Source: Maritimibacter sp.
GTDB lineage: Bacteria; Pseudomonadota; Alphaproteobacteria; Rhodobacterales; Rhodobacteraceae
Assembly: GCA_002701395.1 (NCBI GenBank)
Contig: NZVC01000030.1
Span: forward strand, 1-64,000
Direction: 5' to 3'
DNA length: 64,000 nucleotides
Within the stretch, counting starts at the first letter, position 1. Each line of letters begins with the position of its first letter. Under the pieces are notes generated by a model, which did no database searches, was not told the DNA's origin, and worked only from the letters and a program-made list of their open reading frames with translations. Below are positions 47,101-56,922 of this stretch, one piece after another. Made by a program: the position numbers and the translations under genes.

Positions 47101-47148
47101 GCCGGGACGATAAACCGGGGCAAACCCGAGCGACAGCGGAATGTGCCG

Positions 47149-48543
47149 ATGACCAGCCTTCAGACCAAGCCCCGGCGTCTTGGCGACGTCTCTTTCTGGT
47201 ACGCCGATCTTGGCGGCCTGCCGACCCGACGCGCGCCCTTGGACGGCGATACGACCGCCGACGTCTGCATCGTCGGGGCGGGGTACACCGGGCTTTGGTC
47301 CGCGTGGTATCTGAAACGGGCCGATCCCACGCTGGACGTGCTGGTGGTCGAGAAGGACTTTGCCGGGTTCGGCGCCTCGGGGCGGAACGGCGGCTGGCTG
47401 ACCGGCGGGTTCGCGTGGAGCCATGACAAGTACGTCGCGGCCAGCGGTGCCGACGCGGTGCGGGCGATGGTCGACGCCATGAACGGCACCGTGGACGAGG
47501 TGATCCGCGTCGCCGAAAGCCAGGACATCGACGCCGACATCCTGCGCACGGACGAACTGGTGATGGCGGTGAACGACGGCCAGATGGCGCGGCTTGCCGC
47601 CGAGGCAGAGGACCGCAAACGCTGGGGCGAGACGGTCCGGATCGAGGTGATCGGCGCCGACGCCGCGCGGGCGCGGGTGAATGTGCCCAACACGAAGGGC
47701 GCGATGCTGGTGAAGAACGTTGCCCGCATCCAGCCCGCCAAGCTGGTGCGCGGACTGGCGGCGGCGGTGGAACGCGCGGGCGTCCGGTTGGCAGAGGGCA
47801 CGACGGTGCAAACCATCGAACCGGGCCGCGTCGTGACCGACCGTGGCACGGTGAAGGCCCGCCATATTCTGCGCGCGACCGAGGGCTTCACCGCGACCCT
47901 GCCGGAGGCCAAGCGCGAATGGCTGCCGTTGAACTCGGCCCAGATCGTGACGGAACCGCTGCCACAGGAAGTCTGGGACCAGATCGGCTGGGCAGGGCAC
48001 GAGATCGTGGGGGATTTCGCCAATGCCTATTGCTACTGCCAGCGCACCCGCGAGGGGCGCATCGCCGTGGGCGGGCGCGGGGTGCCGTACCGTTACGGAT
48101 CGGCGGTCGACACGTCGGGCACGCCGGATGCGGGTACCGTGTCGCGGCTGATGGCGATCCTGCGGCGGCACTTTCCGGCGGCGGCGGATGCCCGCATCGA
48201 CCATGCGTGGTGCGGTGTGTTGGGCGTGCCGCGCGACTGGTGCGCCACCGTCGGCTACGACACGTCGACCGGGATCGGCTGGGCTGGGGGCTATGTCGGG
48301 GTCGGGGTGTCGACCTCGAACCTTGCCGGGCGCACGCTGGCGGATCTTGTGACCGGCAACGACAGCGACCTGACGCGGCTGCCGTGGGTCAACCGCCGGG
48401 TCCGGCGGTGGGAGCCGGAGCCGCTGCGCTGGATGGGGGTGCAGGGGATGTACAAGCTGCTGGAAGCCGCCGACCGGCAAGAGGCCAAGGGCGGCGGAGA
48501 ATCGAAGCTGGCCGCGCTTGGGTACAAGCTGACCGGGCGCTGA
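47149..48543 (+). CDS. FAD-dependent oxidoreductase (DAO family, PuuB-like)
   Basis: 464 residues from the ATG at 47149. Dinucleotide fold [19 protein letters not shown] near 39-57, the [14 protein letters not shown] stretch and [18 protein letters not shown] typical of gamma-glutamylputrescine oxidase-like amine oxidases. The near C-terminal [19 protein letters not shown] is the second FAD contact. Probable oxidation of an amine or amino acid. It sits inside the dnaX-ybaB-recR group but on the opposite strand. Confidence 0.88.
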   Translation: MTSLQTKPRRLGDVSFWYADLGGLPTRRAPLDGDTTADVCIVGAGYTGLWSAWYLKRADPTLDVLVVEKDFAGFGASGRNGGWLTGGFAWSHDKYVAASGADAVRAMVDAMNGTVDEVIRVAESQDIDADILRTDELVMAVNDGQMARLAAEAEDRKRWGETVRIEVIGADAARARVNVPNTKGAMLVKNVARIQPAKLVRGLAAAVERAGVRLAEGTTVQTIEPGRVVTDRGTVKARHILRATEGFTATLPEAKREWLPLNSAQIVTEPLPQEVWDQIGWAGHEIVGDFANAYCYCQRTREGRIAVGGRGVPYRYGSAVDTSGTPDAGTVSRLMAILRRHFPAAADARIDHAWCGVLGVPRDWCATVGYDTSTGIGWAGGYVGVGVSTSNLAGRTLADLVTGNDSDLTRLPWVNRRVRRWEPEPLRWMGVQGMYKLLEAADRQEAKGGGESKLAALGYKLTGR

Positions 48544-48564
48544 GACGCCCGGTCAAGCAAGGTA

Positions 48565-48909
48565 TCAGAACGGCATCTTGAAATCTGCCGGCAGGCCGAG
48601 ACCTTCGGTGATCTTGCCCATTTCCTGCTGGCTGCGCTCAGAGGCCTTGATCTGGGCGTCCTTGATCGCGGCAAGGATCAGGTCCTCGACCACTTCTTTC
48701 TCGTTCGGGTCGAAGATCGACGGGTCGATGTCCAGCGCCGTCAGTTCGCCCTTGGCCGTCGCAGTCGCCTTCACAAGGCCCGCACCGGATTCACCGGTCA
48801 CGGTGATGGTGTCGAGAGCGTTCTGCATCTCGGCCATCTTCTCCTGCATTTCCTTGGCCTTCTTCATCATCCCGGCCATGTCGCCGAGCTGGCCCAATCC
48901 CTTGAACAT
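48565..48909 (-). CDS. ybaB: YbaB/EbfC nucleoid-associated protein
   Basis: 114 residues: MFKGLGQLGDMAGMMKKAKE, a helical dimer former with KMAEMQNALDTITVTGESGAG and EVVEDLILAAIKDAQIKASE. Binds DNA as a dimer. Lies downstream of dnaX, about 220 bases away, on the same strand. Confidence 0.95.
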   Translation of the reverse strand: MFKGLGQLGDMAGMMKKAKEMQEKMAEMQNALDTITVTGESGAGLVKATATAKGELTALDIDPSIFDPNEKEVVEDLILAAIKDAQIKASERSQQEMGKITEGLGLPADFKMPF

Positions 48910-49128
48910 TGCGTCGCTCCTTTGTCCGGGGTGTCAGTGGGTTAGATACGGGCGGTGGTCCAAGGTGACAAGGGCAGAGGCGGCAAACCGCTGGCACGGG
49001 GCGATAGTTCGGGGGGCGAAAGGGCGGGTCGGCGCTGCCCGGCGTTGCCGCCGGGCGGGACCTATGACCGGTGTCCCGACAGGGGGCCTAAAGCTGGATC
49101 TGCAGCGCCGGTGCCGGTAGGGGCGGCC

Positions 49129-50892
49129 TCAGTCGTCCTCGAACGGGTCCCATTCGTCCTCGACCTCGGGCAGGGCCTCTGCCTCGGCCTCTGCGGCGAT
49201 CTCTTCCGGCGACCGGATGTCGGTGATCTTGGCCTCGGGGAAGGCGGCGAAGACGGCCTGCACCAGCGGATGCTGCTTTGCCTCGTCTTCCAGCGCGCGG
49301 CGGTCGGCGTCGCGGTCCTCGGCAATCGTGGTGCCGCCGCCCTCGTTCACGACGGTGACGGCCCAGCGGACGCCGGTCCATGTCTGCAGCCGCGCGCCAA
49401 GGCGGGCCGCCAGGTCTGCGGGGGCGGCGTCGGTCGGGACGAACTCGATCCGGCCGGGCTGATAGCGGGCAAGGCGAAGGGTCGTTTCCACCTCGACCAG
49501 CAGCTTCACGTCGCGATTTGCGCGGATCAGGTCGACCACGTGGTCGAACCGGGCGAACCGTGCGAGCGCCTGCGCCGGATCATGCGCCAGCGCGGTGGCC
49601 GCGCCGCCCGCACCGCCCCCGGCCCGCATCCGGGTCGCGTGGCCCGAAACTGCCTGCGCCCCGGCACTGCCGCCGGGCGCGTCGTGGCCGCCACCGCCAC
49701 CGGGTGGGCCCGAAGGCGGCGGGGGCGTGTCTTGCAGCTTGCGCAGCAGATCCTCGGGCGGCGGCAGGTCGGCGACATGGGTCAGGCGGATCACGGCCAT
49801 CTCGGCGGCCATCATGCCATTCGGGGCCTGCGCGACCTCGTCCAATGCCTTCAGCAGCATCTGCCACATGCGGGTCAGCACCCGCATCGGCAGCCGTTCG
49901 GCCATGTCCAGCCCGCGCGCGCGTTCGTCGGGGCCGATGGTCGGGTCTTCGGCGGCGTCGGGGGTGATCTTGATGACGCTGACCCAGTGCGTGATCTCTG
50001 CAAGGTCACGCAGCACCGCCAGCGGGTCGGCCCCATCGGCATACTGCGCCGCCAGTTCCGACAGCGCGCCCGCCGCGTCGCCCGACATGATCATGTCGAA
50101 CAGGTCCAGCACCCGGCCCCGGTCGGCCAGCCCCAGCATCGCGCGCACCTGATCGGCGGTGGTTTCTCCCGCGCCGTGGCTCAGGGCCTGATCCAGAAGC
50201 GAGGTCGCGTCGCGGGCCGACCCTTCGGCGGCGCGGGTAATCAGCGCCAGCGCCTCGTCCGAGATCTCGCCGCCCTCGGACCCGGCGATCTTGCGCAGCA
50301 GGTCCATCATCACCTCTGGCTCGATCCGGCGCAGGTCGAACCGCTGACAGCGCGACAGCACCGTCACCGGCACCTTGCGGATCTCGGTGGTGGCAAAGAT
50401 GAACTTCACATGGGCGGGCGGTTCTTCCAGCGTCTTTAGCAGCGCGTTGAACGCGCTGGTGGACAGCATGTGAACCTCGTCGATGATGTAGATCTTGTAG
50501 CGCGCGCTGGCCGCCCGGTAATGCACGCTGTCGATGATCTCGCGGATGTCGCCCACGCCGGTGTTCGACGCGGCGTCCATCTCCATCACGTCGACATGGC
50601 GGCCTTCCATGATCGCCTTGCAGTGTTCGCACACGCCACAAGGTTCGGTCGTGGGGCCGCCGGTGCCGTCGGGGCCGATGCAGTTCATCCCCTTGGCGAT
50701 GATCCGCGCGGTGGTGGTTTTACCCGTCCCCCGGATGCCGGTCATGATGAAGGCCTGCGCGATGCGATCCGCCTTGAACGCATTGCGCAGGGTGCGAACC
50801 ATCGCGTCCTGACCCACGAGATCCGCGAAGGTCTCGGGGCGGTACTTGCGGGCAAGAACCTGATAGGCGGCGGGGGCGGTATCTTGGGGCAT
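49129..50892 (-). CDS. dnaX: DNA polymerase III subunits gamma/tau
   Basis: 587 residues from the ATG at 50892; a GTG start 8 codons upstream (50916) is possible. AAA+ clamp-loader: YRPETFADLVGQDAMVRTL, Walker A GIRGTGKTTTAR, zinc site with Cys in GMNCIG and CGVCEHC, and Walker B YIIDEVHML. From about residue 385 a proline- and glycine-rich linker leads to the alpha-binding C-terminal domain and an acidic tail EVEDEWDPFEDD. No slippery A-run is visible, so only the tau-length form is predicted. Confidence 0.95.
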   Translation of the reverse strand: MPQDTAPAAYQVLARKYRPETFADLVGQDAMVRTLRNAFKADRIAQAFIMTGIRGTGKTTTARIIAKGMNCIGPDGTGGPTTEPCGVCEHCKAIMEGRHVDVMEMDAASNTGVGDIREIIDSVHYRAASARYKIYIIDEVHMLSTSAFNALLKTLEEPPAHVKFIFATTEIRKVPVTVLSRCQRFDLRRIEPEVMMDLLRKIAGSEGGEISDEALALITRAAEGSARDATSLLDQALSHGAGETTADQVRAMLGLADRGRVLDLFDMIMSGDAAGALSELAAQYADGADPLAVLRDLAEITHWVSVIKITPDAAEDPTIGPDERARGLDMAERLPMRVLTRMWQMLLKALDEVAQAPNGMMAAEMAVIRLTHVADLPPPEDLLRKLQDTPPPPSGPPGGGGGHDAPGGSAGAQAVSGHATRMRAGGGAGGAATALAHDPAQALARFARFDHVVDLIRANRDVKLLVEVETTLRLARYQPGRIEFVPTDAAPADLAARLGARLQTWTGVRWAVTVVNEGGGTTIAEDRDADRRALEDEAKQHPLVQAVFAAFPEAKITDIRSPEEIAAEAEAEALPEVEDEWDPFEDD

Positions 50893-51127
50893 AGGGGTTC
50901 CGGCTGAATCGGGCACGGGCCGAGCCTAAAGGAAGCGGCGGGCGGCCCCAAGCCCGGATAGCGCCTGCTTGCCCGAACGGCAGACCGCGGTTAGAATTTG
51001 GATGCCGTGCAGGGGCGGCATCCGGATCCGCGGAAAGCTGTGACAGCACCCCTTAGACGAAGACCGACCCATTTTCGGTTGAACTCGTGCCCGGCAGGCG
51101 GATCGGCGGGCGGACAGAGGGATACCG

Positions 51128-52669
51128 ATGACCCATCATCCGGACAAGTTAAGGCGCGTGGCAAAGGGGCTGCGCAAGGCGTTCGAGGCAGGCGACCCCG
51201 CCGCCATAGCCCGCGTGCGTGCGGTGCTGCCCAAGGCCCAGACCCTGCGCCACACCGACGCGCTGCATGTCATCGCGCGGGAAGAGGGATTTGCCAGCTG
51301 GCCGCGCCTGAAATTCGCGGCAGAGGCGCTGAACATGGACCGCGCGGCCAAGGCGGCGCGGCTGGATACGGCGCTTTATTTCGGGCAGCACTGGGTGGTT
51401 CAGATGCTGCTGGCCGATGTGCCGGACCTTGGGCGCGACGACCTCGGGCTGGCCTGCGCGCTGTACGACATCGACCAAGTTCATGCCGTGCTGGCGCGCG
51501 ACCGGACGGCCGCCGAGCGCCCGGTACGCGGGCGGCGACCTATCCTGCACCTTGCGTTCTCGCAGCATCTGCACGGCGGCGGCGACCCGGACGCCATGCT
51601 TCTGGTGGCGGATGCGCTGCTGGCGGCTGGCGCCGACGTGAACGATAGCTATGCCTACCAAGGCGATCCGGCGTCGCCGCTGTCGGCCCTGTACGGTGCT
51701 GTCGGGCACGCGGACAACATGGCGCTGGCCCAGTGGCTTCTGACCCACGGCGCGGACCCGAACGACAACGAGTCGCTGTACCATTCCACCGAGCTTGGCC
51801 ATCGCGACGGCCTGCGGTTGCTGCTGGCGCATGGCGCGCGGCCCGAAGGCACCAACGCGCTGCCCCGCGCATTGGACTTCAACGACCACGAGGCGGTGCG
51901 CCTGCTTCTTGGCGCCGGGGCGGACCCGAACGAGGGGATCGTTCAGCATCCATCGGGAGAGCCGCCTTTTGTCATCCCCGCGCTGCACCAAGCCGCGCGC
52001 CGCATGTGCGACGCCACGATGGCGGGGCTTCTGCTGGACGCCGGGGCCGACCCGTCTGCGCAATACCGCGGCGTGACGCCCTATGCCTTGGCGCGTGTTT
52101 TCGGCAACGGCGCGGTGGCTGACCGAATCGCTGCGGCGGGCGGAGACACCCGCCTGACCCCGGACGAGACGCTTTTGGCCGCAGCGGCCGAGGATCGGCT
52201 GCCCCCCGGCGCCCGGTTGGCCGAAGATGGCCTGCCCGATGTCTACCGCGTTCTCCCGCGCGAGCTGCTGCACCTGCCGGGAAAATTTCCTCATATCCAG
52301 AGGCTGATAGAACTTGGCCTCGATCCCGACCTGACCGACCAGATGGGGCTGCCGCCGGTCCAGATCGCTGGCTGGGAGGGGCTTCCCGAACAGCTTTCGT
52401 TTTTTCTCTCGCTTCAGCCAAATCTTAAGCATATCAATGAGTACGGGGGTGATCTGCTGTCCACGGTCATCCACGGGTCCGAAAACTGTCCGGCCCGGAA
52501 CGACCCATCCGAACATAGGGATCACGTCGCCTGCGCGCGGCTTGCCCTTGATGCGGGTGTGCCGCTTCCGAGACGCGTGATCGACTTCGCGGGCGATGAG
52601 GGTATGGCGGCGTTTCTTGCCGACTGGGCCCAAGCGCATCCCGAACAGGTGACGGATCCGACGCCCTAG
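51128..52669 (+). CDS. Ankyrin-repeat protein
   Basis: 513 residues without signal peptide. The first 70 residues are helical (ALHVIAREEGFASWPRLKFA, a motif often heading bacterial ankyrin proteins). From about 155 to 320 at least five ankyrin units are seen: VADALLAAGADVNDS, LAQWLLTHGADPNDN, GLRLLLAHGARPEG, AVRLLLGAGADPNEG and AGLLLDAGADPSA. Another divergent unit is RLIELGLDPDLTD. Cytoplasmic protein-protein interaction role; partner unknown. Confidence 0.85.
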   Translation: MTHHPDKLRRVAKGLRKAFEAGDPAAIARVRAVLPKAQTLRHTDALHVIAREEGFASWPRLKFAAEALNMDRAAKAARLDTALYFGQHWVVQMLLADVPDLGRDDLGLACALYDIDQVHAVLARDRTAAERPVRGRRPILHLAFSQHLHGGGDPDAMLLVADALLAAGADVNDSYAYQGDPASPLSALYGAVGHADNMALAQWLLTHGADPNDNESLYHSTELGHRDGLRLLLAHGARPEGTNALPRALDFNDHEAVRLLLGAGADPNEGIVQHPSGEPPFVIPALHQAARRMCDATMAGLLLDAGADPSAQYRGVTPYALARVFGNGAVADRIAAAGGDTRLTPDETLLAAAAEDRLPPGARLAEDGLPDVYRVLPRELLHLPGKFPHIQRLIELGLDPDLTDQMGLPPVQIAGWEGLPEQLSFFLSLQPNLKHINEYGGDLLSTVIHGSENCPARNDPSEHRDHVACARLALDAGVPLPRRVIDFAGDEGMAAFLADWAQAHPEQVTDPTP

Positions 52670-52702
52670 CCGGGTGCCGTGGTTGTGGGGAGGTTGGCCA
52701 CA

Positions 52703-53023
52703 ATGACTGCCGAAGCGACGCGGGAATCCTGGGCCTGGGTGAAGGTCCTGCTGGCGGCATGGCTTGTCGCCTGGTCGGGGTCGTTCACCGCGCTCTGGAT
52801 CGAACCGACCGAGGAACTGGGCCTGTCCGGCAACTGGAACCGGTTGCGTGTCCTGATGCTTTGGCAGGCGGTGGCAACCGTGCTTGCGATGCTGTGCGCG
52901 CTTCAGGCCCCGCTTTTGCCTCGCGGATCGCGGCGGCGTCGGGCGGCCTATTTCCCGCTTGGCGTCCTGGTCATCACCGTCGCGGTCGCTAGCCTTATGG
53001 CGCTGTGGGTCGGACTGTCCTGA
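52703..53023 (+). CDS. Small membrane protein
   Basis: 106 residues from the ATG at 52703 with GGGGAGG upstream. Three hydrophobic helices (about 15-33, 53-73, 84-104), the last two separated by an arginine cluster SRRRR. No family recognised. Follows the ankyrin gene by 33 bases and may be cotranscribed. Confidence 0.62.
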   Translation: MTAEATRESWAWVKVLLAAWLVAWSGSFTALWIEPTEELGLSGNWNRLRVLMLWQAVATVLAMLCALQAPLLPRGSRRRRAAYFPLGVLVITVAVASLMALWVGLS

Positions 53024-53047
53024 AAGAAACGCAGGCCGCAAGCGCGA

Positions 53048-53069
53048 ACGGCGCCCCAAGGGGCGCCGT
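53048..53069. terminator. Hairpin next to the SRP RNA gene
   Basis: ACGGCGCCCC (53048-53057) and GGGGCGCCGT (53060-53069), a perfect 10-bp dyad. It lies just beyond the 3' end of the minus-strand SRP RNA and after the plus-strand membrane-protein gene, so it may terminate both. Confidence 0.55.
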
Positions 53070-53074
53070 CGTAG

Positions 53075-53172
53075 GGTGAGAGGCTGATCACGACCCAAGC
53101 GGGTCTCGTTACGGCTGCTTCCTTCCGGACCTGACCGGGTTGGCGAGGCGCCTGCCCGCGCCAACCTCTCAA
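53075..53172 (-). ncRNA. ffs: Signal recognition particle RNA, small bacterial type (4.5S)
   Basis: The minus strand contains GGTCAGGTCCGGAAGGAAGC, the universal SRP RNA core with the GGAA tetraloop and the asymmetric internal loop bound by Ffh, continued by AGCCGTAACGAGACC. The ends pair as TGAGAGG with CCTCTCA (53171-53165 and 53083-53077), giving about 95 nt, the 4.5S size class. The transcript works with Ffh in cotranslational targeting of membrane proteins. Confidence 0.95.
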
Positions 53173-53271
53173 GCCGTCATCTAGGCGATCCGGCGACCGG
53201 TTTCAAGTCATGTGTCGCACGCCTTGCCCGTCCCCGGATGCGCGGGGACGGGGCGGGCGCTTGTGCCGGGC

Positions 53272-55251
53272 CTACAGCGTGATGCGGTAGCGGGCGAAGC
53301 CATCCGGGCCGTCCCCCGCCGCTTCGATCTCCATGCCTGAGACCGTATCGACATAGGATTCTGCCGCCGGACCGGTGTCGAACAGCACCGTCGCGCCGTC
53401 CAATGGGGCAAACGTCCAGTTCGCGTCCGCCGACGGGTTGATGGTGCCTTGATCAACGATATAGCGCACGATGACGTCGCGGTTGGTGTCCGGCCCCTCG
53501 AAGATGATCGTCGAGCCGTCCGCGCCCGGGAAACTGCCGCCGCCCGAGGCGCGGTAGTTGTTCGTCGCGATCACGAACTCTTGCGCCGGATCCACGGGCG
53601 CGCCGTCGAACATCAGGTTCACGATGCGGTTGGTGTCCGGGTTGATGACCTCTCCCTCGCGGTCGTATTTCATCGGCTGCGACAGGTCGATCTGGTAGGT
53701 CACGCCGTCGATCACGTCGAAGTTGTAGCTGGGGAAATCCGGGTTCAGCAGCACCGCGTCCGTCGCGCCAGCCTCGACCTGATTGAACATCCCGGCCGAG
53801 CGTTCCAGCCAGTCCTTCACCTGCGCGCCGGTGATCTTCACCGCACGAATGGTGTTCGGATACAGGTACAGGTCCGCGACGTTCTTGATCGCCACGTCGC
53901 CTGCCGGCACATCGGTGTAATAGTCCGGCCCGCCACGGCCCCCGGCCTTGAACGGCGCGGCGGCGGACAGGATCGGCAGGCCCTCGTACTCGGTGCCCTG
54001 CATCATCTGTTCGATGTACCAAAGCTGCGCCTGGCTCACGATCTGCACGGACGGGTCGTCCGCCACCAGCGCAAAGTAAGAATGCAACGGCGCCGAGGTC
54101 TTGCCGACCGCGCGGCGGACATAGGCCAGCGTCTCTTCGTGTTCCTGCTGAACCGACGCCTCGACCTCCGGGTCGCTTTCGACCAGCGCGGTGACCGACC
54201 GGTCCTCGTTCCGCTTCGAGATCGGCCGCGCCGAGGTTTCGGAACTGACGACGCGCCACTGGTTGCCGTCCATCTCCAGCATCAGGTCGATCAGCCCAAG
54301 GTGCGAGCCCCAGAAACCGCCCATCGTCGCGGGCTTGCCGTGGATCGTCCCGGCGGCAACATCGACCGCGGCGAATTCGTCGTAGTCCGGGCTTGGGAAG
54401 ACAAGGTGGCTGTGCCCGGTCATCACGGCGTCGATCCCGTCGACGGCGGCCAGCGGCACGCTGGCGTTTTCCATCCCTTCGGTATGGTTGGCCGACCCGA
54501 TGCCCGAGTGCGACAGCGCGAGGATGATGTCGGCGCCAGCCTCGACCATCTCGGGAACCCAAGCCTGCGCGGTGGTGACGATGTCGCGCACCTGCACGTT
54601 GCCTTCAAGGTGCTTGCGGTCCCAGTTCATGATCTGCGGCGGGGTGAAGCCGATGACGCCCACCTTGATCTGGTGCGTGTTCCCGGCGCCGTCGGTGACG
54701 GTCTTGTCGAGGATCGCGTAAGGCTTGAACAGGGTCTTGTCGTCCCGCGGCCCGGCGCCCTGTTCCAGCGCGACGTTCGACAGCACGACGGGGAAGTCTG
54801 CGCCCGCCATCGACTTCATCAAAAAGTCGAGGCCGTAGTTGAATTCGTGGTTGCCGATGGTCGTCGCGTCATAGCCCAGCGTGTTCATCGCCTTGATGAT
54901 CGGGTGCATGTCGCCGTCGCTCATCCCGCGTTCATAGGCGATGTAGTCGCCCATCGGGTTGCCTTGGATCAGGTCGCCGTTGTCCAGCAGCATCGCGTTC
55001 GTCGCCTCGGCGCGGATCTCGTCGACGATGGACGCGGTGCGCGACAGGCCCAGCGTGTCGACGGGGCGGTCGGCGTAATAGTCGTAGGGGAAGACGTGAA
55101 CGTGAAGGTCCGTCGTCTCCATCAGGCGAAGGTGGACCTGGTTCGCGGCGGCACGGGCGGAATACGGATGCAGCGCGATCAACGAGGCGCCGGCGGCGGT
55201 GCCGGCAAGGAACGCCCGGCGGTTGAGTGCGATGGAATGCTTTTGGGTCAT
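53272..55251 (-). CDS. cpdB: 2',3'-cyclic-nucleotide 2'-phosphodiesterase / 3'-nucleotidase, exported
   Basis: 659 residues with a twin-arginine signal (ALNRRAFLAGTAAGASL). Metallophosphatase domain: TTDLHVHVFPYDYY, LLDNGDLIQGNPMGDY, GNHEFNYGLDFL and GHSHLVF carry the two-metal site. The C-terminal 5'-nucleotidase domain includes SYNFDVIDGVTYQIDLS and ATNNYRASGGGSFPG. Predicted to scavenge phosphate and nucleosides in the periplasm. Divergent from nudC. Confidence 0.93.
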   Translation of the reverse strand: MTQKHSIALNRRAFLAGTAAGASLIALHPYSARAAANQVHLRLMETTDLHVHVFPYDYYADRPVDTLGLSRTASIVDEIRAEATNAMLLDNGDLIQGNPMGDYIAYERGMSDGDMHPIIKAMNTLGYDATTIGNHEFNYGLDFLMKSMAGADFPVVLSNVALEQGAGPRDDKTLFKPYAILDKTVTDGAGNTHQIKVGVIGFTPPQIMNWDRKHLEGNVQVRDIVTTAQAWVPEMVEAGADIILALSHSGIGSANHTEGMENASVPLAAVDGIDAVMTGHSHLVFPSPDYDEFAAVDVAAGTIHGKPATMGGFWGSHLGLIDLMLEMDGNQWRVVSSETSARPISKRNEDRSVTALVESDPEVEASVQQEHEETLAYVRRAVGKTSAPLHSYFALVADDPSVQIVSQAQLWYIEQMMQGTEYEGLPILSAAAPFKAGGRGGPDYYTDVPAGDVAIKNVADLYLYPNTIRAVKITGAQVKDWLERSAGMFNQVEAGATDAVLLNPDFPSYNFDVIDGVTYQIDLSQPMKYDREGEVINPDTNRIVNLMFDGAPVDPAQEFVIATNNYRASGGGSFPGADGSTIIFEGPDTNRDVIVRYIVDQGTINPSADANWTFAPLDGATVLFDTGPAAESYVDTVSGMEIEAAGDGPDGFARYRITL

Positions 55252-55408
55252 GACGATTCTCCGTGGACGATGACGCCAAGCCTATAGCGGCCGCGTGTGA
55301 CGCCAAAGCGATGGAATAGTCCGTGGCGTGTTCGTGCCGATCCGGGCGTCGATTGCCTCTGGCCCGCGTGCGTGCCAACAAAGGGCGGACAGATAAGGGG
55401 CAGGTGCG

Positions 55409-56368
55409 GTGCGGATCGCGGAAACGGTGACTTTCGGAGGCTCGGCGCTGAACCGGGCGGCAGAGCTGCGCGGCGACAGCGCGGGCATGGCGGCGCGGAT
55501 GGCCGACCCCGAGGCAGGGTTCTTGCCGATCTGGCGCGGCAAACCGCTGTTCGACGGGCCGGAACAGGACGGGCTGGCATGGCTTCCGCCCGGGCATCCG
55601 GTGGTCGCGGGGGCCGAGGCGGTGTTCCTTGGGCTGGAGGACGATGCGCCGCGCTTCGCCTGCGACATATCGGACTGGGAACCGGCCGAGATCCCCGACA
55701 CGCTGGGTGCCTTCCTAGACCCGTCGCAGCAGCGGCATCCCGACCTGCCGGGGCAAGAGGTGTTCGCCGAACTGCGCGCCGCGATGACCCGCCTGACACC
55801 GCGTGACGCGGAATTGGCCGCGACCGCGAAGGCGATCACCGGCTGGCACGAAAGCCACGGCTTTTGCGCCCGTTGCGGTCAGCCCACCGATATCGCGATG
55901 AGCGGTTGGCAGCGCGACTGCCCGGCCTGCGGCACGCACCATTTCCCGCGCACTGATCCGGTCGTGATCATGCTGATCACGCAGGGCAACAAGGTGCTGA
56001 TGGGCCGCAGCCCCCACTGGCCCGAAGGTATGTATTCGCTTCTCGCCGGCTTCGTCGAACCCGGCGAGACGATCGAAGCCGCCGTGCGCCGCGAGGTCAT
56101 GGAAGAGGCCGGGGTGCGCGTGGGCGAGGTCGGTTATCTGGCATCCCAGCCGTGGCCGTTTCCGTCGTCGTTGATGTTCGGATGCCGGGGCGAGGCGCTG
56201 AGCGAAGAGATCACCGTCGATCCCGTCGAGATCGCCGATGCGATCTGGGTCAGCCGGGAAGAGATGATGGATGTCTTCGCCGGAAACAGCCAGCGGTTGA
56301 AACCGGCGCGGGAGGGCGCGATCGCGCATTTCCTGATTTGGAACTGGCTGGCGGACAGGCTAGACTAG
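55409..56368 (+). CDS. nudC: NADH pyrophosphatase NudC
   Basis: 319 residues, GTG start. Zinc ribbon CARCGQ...CPACGT near 152-175, Nudix box GFVEPGETIEAAVRREVMEE with EAGV following, and the NudC-specific SQPWPFPSSLMFG downstream. Hydrolyses NAD(H) to NMN(H) and AMP, and in E. coli removes NAD caps from RNA. Confidence 0.94.
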   Translation: MRIAETVTFGGSALNRAAELRGDSAGMAARMADPEAGFLPIWRGKPLFDGPEQDGLAWLPPGHPVVAGAEAVFLGLEDDAPRFACDISDWEPAEIPDTLGAFLDPSQQRHPDLPGQEVFAELRAAMTRLTPRDAELAATAKAITGWHESHGFCARCGQPTDIAMSGWQRDCPACGTHHFPRTDPVVIMLITQGNKVLMGRSPHWPEGMYSLLAGFVEPGETIEAAVRREVMEEAGVRVGEVGYLASQPWPFPSSLMFGCRGEALSEEITVDPVEIADAIWVSREEMMDVFAGNSQRLKPAREGAIAHFLIWNWLADRLD

Positions 56369-56402
56369 GCGCCGGGGCAGGGCGGTCAAACAGGCGGAAC
56401 GC

Positions 56403-56870
56403 ATGAAGTTTTCCACGCGCGAGGATATCGAAGCGCCGATCGAGCATGTCTGGGCATCGGTCACTCGCTTCCAGCGGTTCGAACGGCAGTTGTTGCGTCG
56501 CGGTGCCGAGGTTGTGCGATCCGATGCCGCCGGGCAGCCCGGGCCGGGCACCGAGTGGACCGTGACGTTCGAATACCGCGGCAAGCCGCGCACGGTCGAG
56601 GCGAAGGTGACAGAGTTCGACCGGCCGCACGCGATGAGGCTGTCCAGCCATTCCGGCGGTGTCGAGGGGCTGGTGTCCATCGACCTGGTTGCCCTGTCGC
56701 CGCGCCGCACCCGGCTTCAGGTCGGCGTGGAGCTGACCGCGACGAACCTGTCCGCGCGCCTGCTGTTGCAGTCGCTGAAATTCGCCAAAAGCAATCTGAA
56801 CAAGCGGTTCACAGACCGGATCTACGAATTCGCACAGGACGTCGAAAGCGACTACGTGAACGCGGTCTGA
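56403..56870 (+). CDS. SRPBCC (START-like) family protein
   Basis: 155 residues starting MKFSTREDIEAPIEHVWASV, the first strand and helix of polyketide cyclase/START-like folds, with TVTFEYRGKPRTVEAKVTEF in the sheet and a long C-terminal helix. Binds an unknown hydrophobic ligand. 34 bases after nudC, probably cotranscribed. Confidence 0.8.
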   Translation: MKFSTREDIEAPIEHVWASVTRFQRFERQLLRRGAEVVRSDAAGQPGPGTEWTVTFEYRGKPRTVEAKVTEFDRPHAMRLSSHSGGVEGLVSIDLVALSPRRTRLQVGVELTATNLSARLLLQSLKFAKSNLNKRFTDRIYEFAQDVESDYVNAV

Positions 56871-56876
56871 TCGGTG

Positions 56877-56900
56877 GCGCCCCCGCTTTCGCGGAGGCGC
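56877..56900. terminator. Hairpin between convergent genes
   Basis: GCGCCCCCGC and GCGGAGGCGC around a TTTC loop, one mismatch, between the SRPBCC gene and the convergent mutarotase gene. No T tract. Confidence 0.35.
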
Positions 56901-56922
56901 GGGGTATTGGGTCGCCCGTGTC

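Noticed and set aside
49129..50892. Programmed -1 frameshift in dnaX producing gamma
   Set aside because: No A-rich slippery heptamer is present in the linker region.
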